This document shows, one piece after another, positions 62,382 through 64,000 of a stretch of 64,000 nucleotides of DNA. This DNA is from Ignavibacteriales bacterium. Its GTDB lineage: Bacteria; Bacteroidota; Ignavibacteria; Ignavibacteriales; Ignavibacteriaceae. Below the pieces are notes generated by a model. It saw nothing but the letters and a program-made list of their open reading frames with translations, was not told where the DNA came from and ran no database searches. Each line of letters begins with the position of its first letter. Positions within the stretch are counted from its first letter, which is position 1. The DNA is taken from NCBI GenBank assembly GCA_016707585.1, contig JADJHL010000008.1, positions 620,001 to 684,000 of the forward strand, read 5' to 3'. The translations under genes were made by a program, and so were the position numbers.

Positions 62382-63650
62382 ATGAAAATACATTTCGCAA
62401 AATCGGGGAAAACATTCCTTTACATCAGCTTTATTTTTTTTGTTATGTTGCAATCTTGTGCGGATCTAACAACTAATCCCGATTCAACATCTAACAATGA
62501 GAACCAAAAAATTCAAATTATTTCTCCATTAAATAATGGAGCTTTAATGGATGGAAAGAATAGTATTATTTATTCTTTAGCTCAGCCATATTCAATAAAA
62601 TTTATTGAGTTATATGTTAACGATGTTTTTACAAAAAACATTCCACCAAACAATGATGGAACTGCGCCACAAATTACACTTAGTTTAGATTCAACATTTG
62701 TTGGTAAACAACTTAGTATTTATTTAATCTATTATGATAATAATGGAACTTCATCCAAAAGTAATGTAGTAAAACAAATTAGTGTTACCGGCGATACGCG
62801 AATTCCATTTAAGCCTTATAATATTTCTCTGGTTAATTTGACTAGTGGTATTTGTAATATTAGCTGGAAGGATTCATCACGTTATGTTGAGAAGTATGAG
62901 CTATGGAGAAAAGATGATTTTAATGGAAACTATTCTTTGTATCAAGAACTAAGTGGAAATTCTTTTAATGTAAATGTTTATAACTTAGATACGACAAAAA
63001 TATATTTCTTTAAAATTAGAGGTGTAAAAAGTTCCGGAACATCAACATTTAGTGATGAAGTTAATACTTCGGGAATAATCACATCAGGAAATTTATATCC
63101 ACCAACAAATCTGGTCGCAAATATAACTGGCTCATCAACTATACAATTAAGTTGGCAAGATAACAGCACAAATGAAAATTATTTTGTAGTTGAAAGAAGC
63201 TTATTAAATATTCCGTTTAAACGCATTGCAATTCTAACTCAGAATACAATTTCTTTTAAGGATTCAGCTAATGGTTTAGTTGTAGGATCAACTTATCAAT
63301 ATAGAATTAAATCATATAGTAATTCTGATTCATCACAAAGTAATACAATAACGGTAAAACTTGTGTCTGGCGTTTTGTTAGCACCCACAAATCTTACCGG
63401 AAGTTATAATGCTTCAGTAGGTGTGATTCAGTTGAATTGGACGAATAATGATTTTAGCACAGAATTAATTAATATTGAAAGAAAAGTTGGAAATGCAACA
63501 TATACTTTGATAAGACAGATTAATGCAAGTAATAATATTTTCTTAGATTTTAATATTATTACAAATGAAAATTATACTTATAGAATCAGAGGAGTTAAAT
63601 CCAGTATATATTCTGAGTATTCTAATGAAGTTACAATCTCAACTAATTGA
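62382..63650 (+). CDS. Fibronectin type III lipoprotein
   Basis: 422 residues. Lipoprotein signal with lipobox MLQSC (Cys about 28). After an Ig-like stretch (about 45-135: IQIISPLNNGALMDG) come three fibronectin III repeats: about 140-230 (CNISWKDSSRYVEKYELWRKD), about 240-325 (QLSWQDNSTNENYFVVERS) and about 333-422 (QLNWTNNDFSTELINIERK), each ending in a YRIRGVKS-type strand. Such domains bind glycans or proteins at the cell surface. It follows the pseudo-deacetylase pair after 27 bases and may hold the exported glycan or exporter parts. Confidence 0.78.
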   Translation: MKIHFAKSGKTFLYISFIFFVMLQSCADLTTNPDSTSNNENQKIQIISPLNNGALMDGKNSIIYSLAQPYSIKFIELYVNDVFTKNIPPNNDGTAPQITLSLDSTFVGKQLSIYLIYYDNNGTSSKSNVVKQISVTGDTRIPFKPYNISLVNLTSGICNISWKDSSRYVEKYELWRKDDFNGNYSLYQELSGNSFNVNVYNLDTTKIYFFKIRGVKSSGTSTFSDEVNTSGIITSGNLYPPTNLVANITGSSTIQLSWQDNSTNENYFVVERSLLNIPFKRIAILTQNTISFKDSANGLVVGSTYQYRIKSYSNSDSSQSNTITVKLVSGVLLAPTNLTGSYNASVGVIQLNWTNNDFSTELINIERKVGNATYTLIRQINASNNIFLDFNIITNENYTYRIRGVKSSIYSEYSNEVTISTN

Positions 63651-63666
63651 TAAAATGGTTTTTTAA

Positions 63667-64000
63667 GTGGAAGAAAACAGCAAGATAATAATTGATCTAT
63701 TTGGAAAAATTGCTGACCTCAACAATGATCCACTTATTGTTATAGATGAATCCTACGAAATAGTTTTTACTAACCAGGTTGCAATTTCACATTTTATAAT
63801 CGATGATTTAAATATTTCATTAGAGCAAATATTTGAAAATGAATCTGTTAAAGAAATTACAGATTTGATCGGGATAACTTTATCTACTGCAAAAAATAAA
63901 TCTTTAAAAGATTTAGAACTTAATCTTAAAAGTGGTGTAAAATATAAAACTAATATTCTGATTGAGATATTAGCTTTAGGCGATAAGGTAAATATTGTTC
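63667..64000 (+). CDS. PAS-domain protein, 3' end cut by window edge
   Basis: GTG start at 63667, open to the edge (111 codons). The N-terminal segment KIADLNNDPLIVIDESYEIVFTNQVAISHF is a PAS core: a site for a small ligand or cofactor in a sensor. Later LGDKVNIV fits the usual end strand of PAS. The rest is outside the window, so whether it is a histidine kinase, a GGDEF/EAL protein or a transcription factor cannot be said. Only 16 bases separate it from the fibronectin gene, so it may belong to the polysaccharide operon. Confidence 0.65.
   Translation, partial: MEENSKIIIDLFGKIADLNNDPLIVIDESYEIVFTNQVAISHFIIDDLNISLEQIFENESVKEITDLIGITLSTAKNKSLKDLELNLKSGVKYKTNILIEILALGDKVNIV

Overview
The window looks like a low-GC chromosome segment from the Ignavibacteria side of the Bacteroidota/Chlorobiota group. 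The main evidence is a type IX secretion (T9SS) PorU-like sortase and a cargo protein ending in the sorting tail QNYPNPFNPSTTIKFSIP. A complete Bacteroidota-type Bat aerotolerance operon, several promoters close to the Bacteroidota consensus TTTG-N17-21-TAnnTTTG, and heavy use of TTG starts point the same way. The lineage is an inference from gene content, not a measured placement. No rRNA, tRNA, CRISPR array, transposase or phage gene was seen.

Layout. 1-7600 is mostly minus strand: an edge-cut isochorismate synthase, RsgA (apparently starting at AUU), a FadL-like outer membrane protein, two low-complexity surface lipoproteins (one frameshifted), a beta-barrel protein and an ATP-grasp gene. 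7667-25363 is an uninterrupted plus-strand run: a TPR lipoprotein (frameshifted), a DUF4292-like lipoprotein and an EnvC-like LytM protein, then a glycan cluster (flippase, UDP-galactopyranose mutase, four glycosyltransferases, a WecG-like transferase), then porU and an outer membrane partner. 25404-28412 holds a HAD phosphatase, the only long gene-free stretch, and a T9SS cargo protein. 28583-36728 is moxR-DUF58-batA-E. 36809-46206 is mixed housekeeping: a small Cys-rich exported protein, TerC, a porin-like protein, M48 protease, PlsC, GatC, KdsB, a PLP deaminase/desulfhydrase, HIT, a B12-binding protein and a PAS-GAF histidine kinase. 46422-50825 has a UvrD/PcrA helicase, a probable PPi-dependent phosphofructokinase and a fatty acid hydroxylase.

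50857 to the right edge is the most interesting block. A GH9 glycanase lipoprotein (apparently starting at AUC) precedes what looks like a synthase-dependent exopolysaccharide locus. It encodes a RecA/KaiC-like ATPase fused to a degenerate GGDEF domain, a TPR plus beta-barrel exporter, a membrane GT2 synthase, a small single-pass membrane protein, two tandem paralogous proteins with an amidotransferase-like domain and a metal-ligand-less polysaccharide-deacetylase fold, a fibronectin III lipoprotein, and the start of a PAS protein. The roles parallel Pel, Pga and cellulose systems, but the set of parts matches none of them in what I can recognise.

Three genes (3926, about 8600, about 40191) show apparent one-base insertions. 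All are +1 shifts and two lie in T runs, so assembly error is as likely as real decay.
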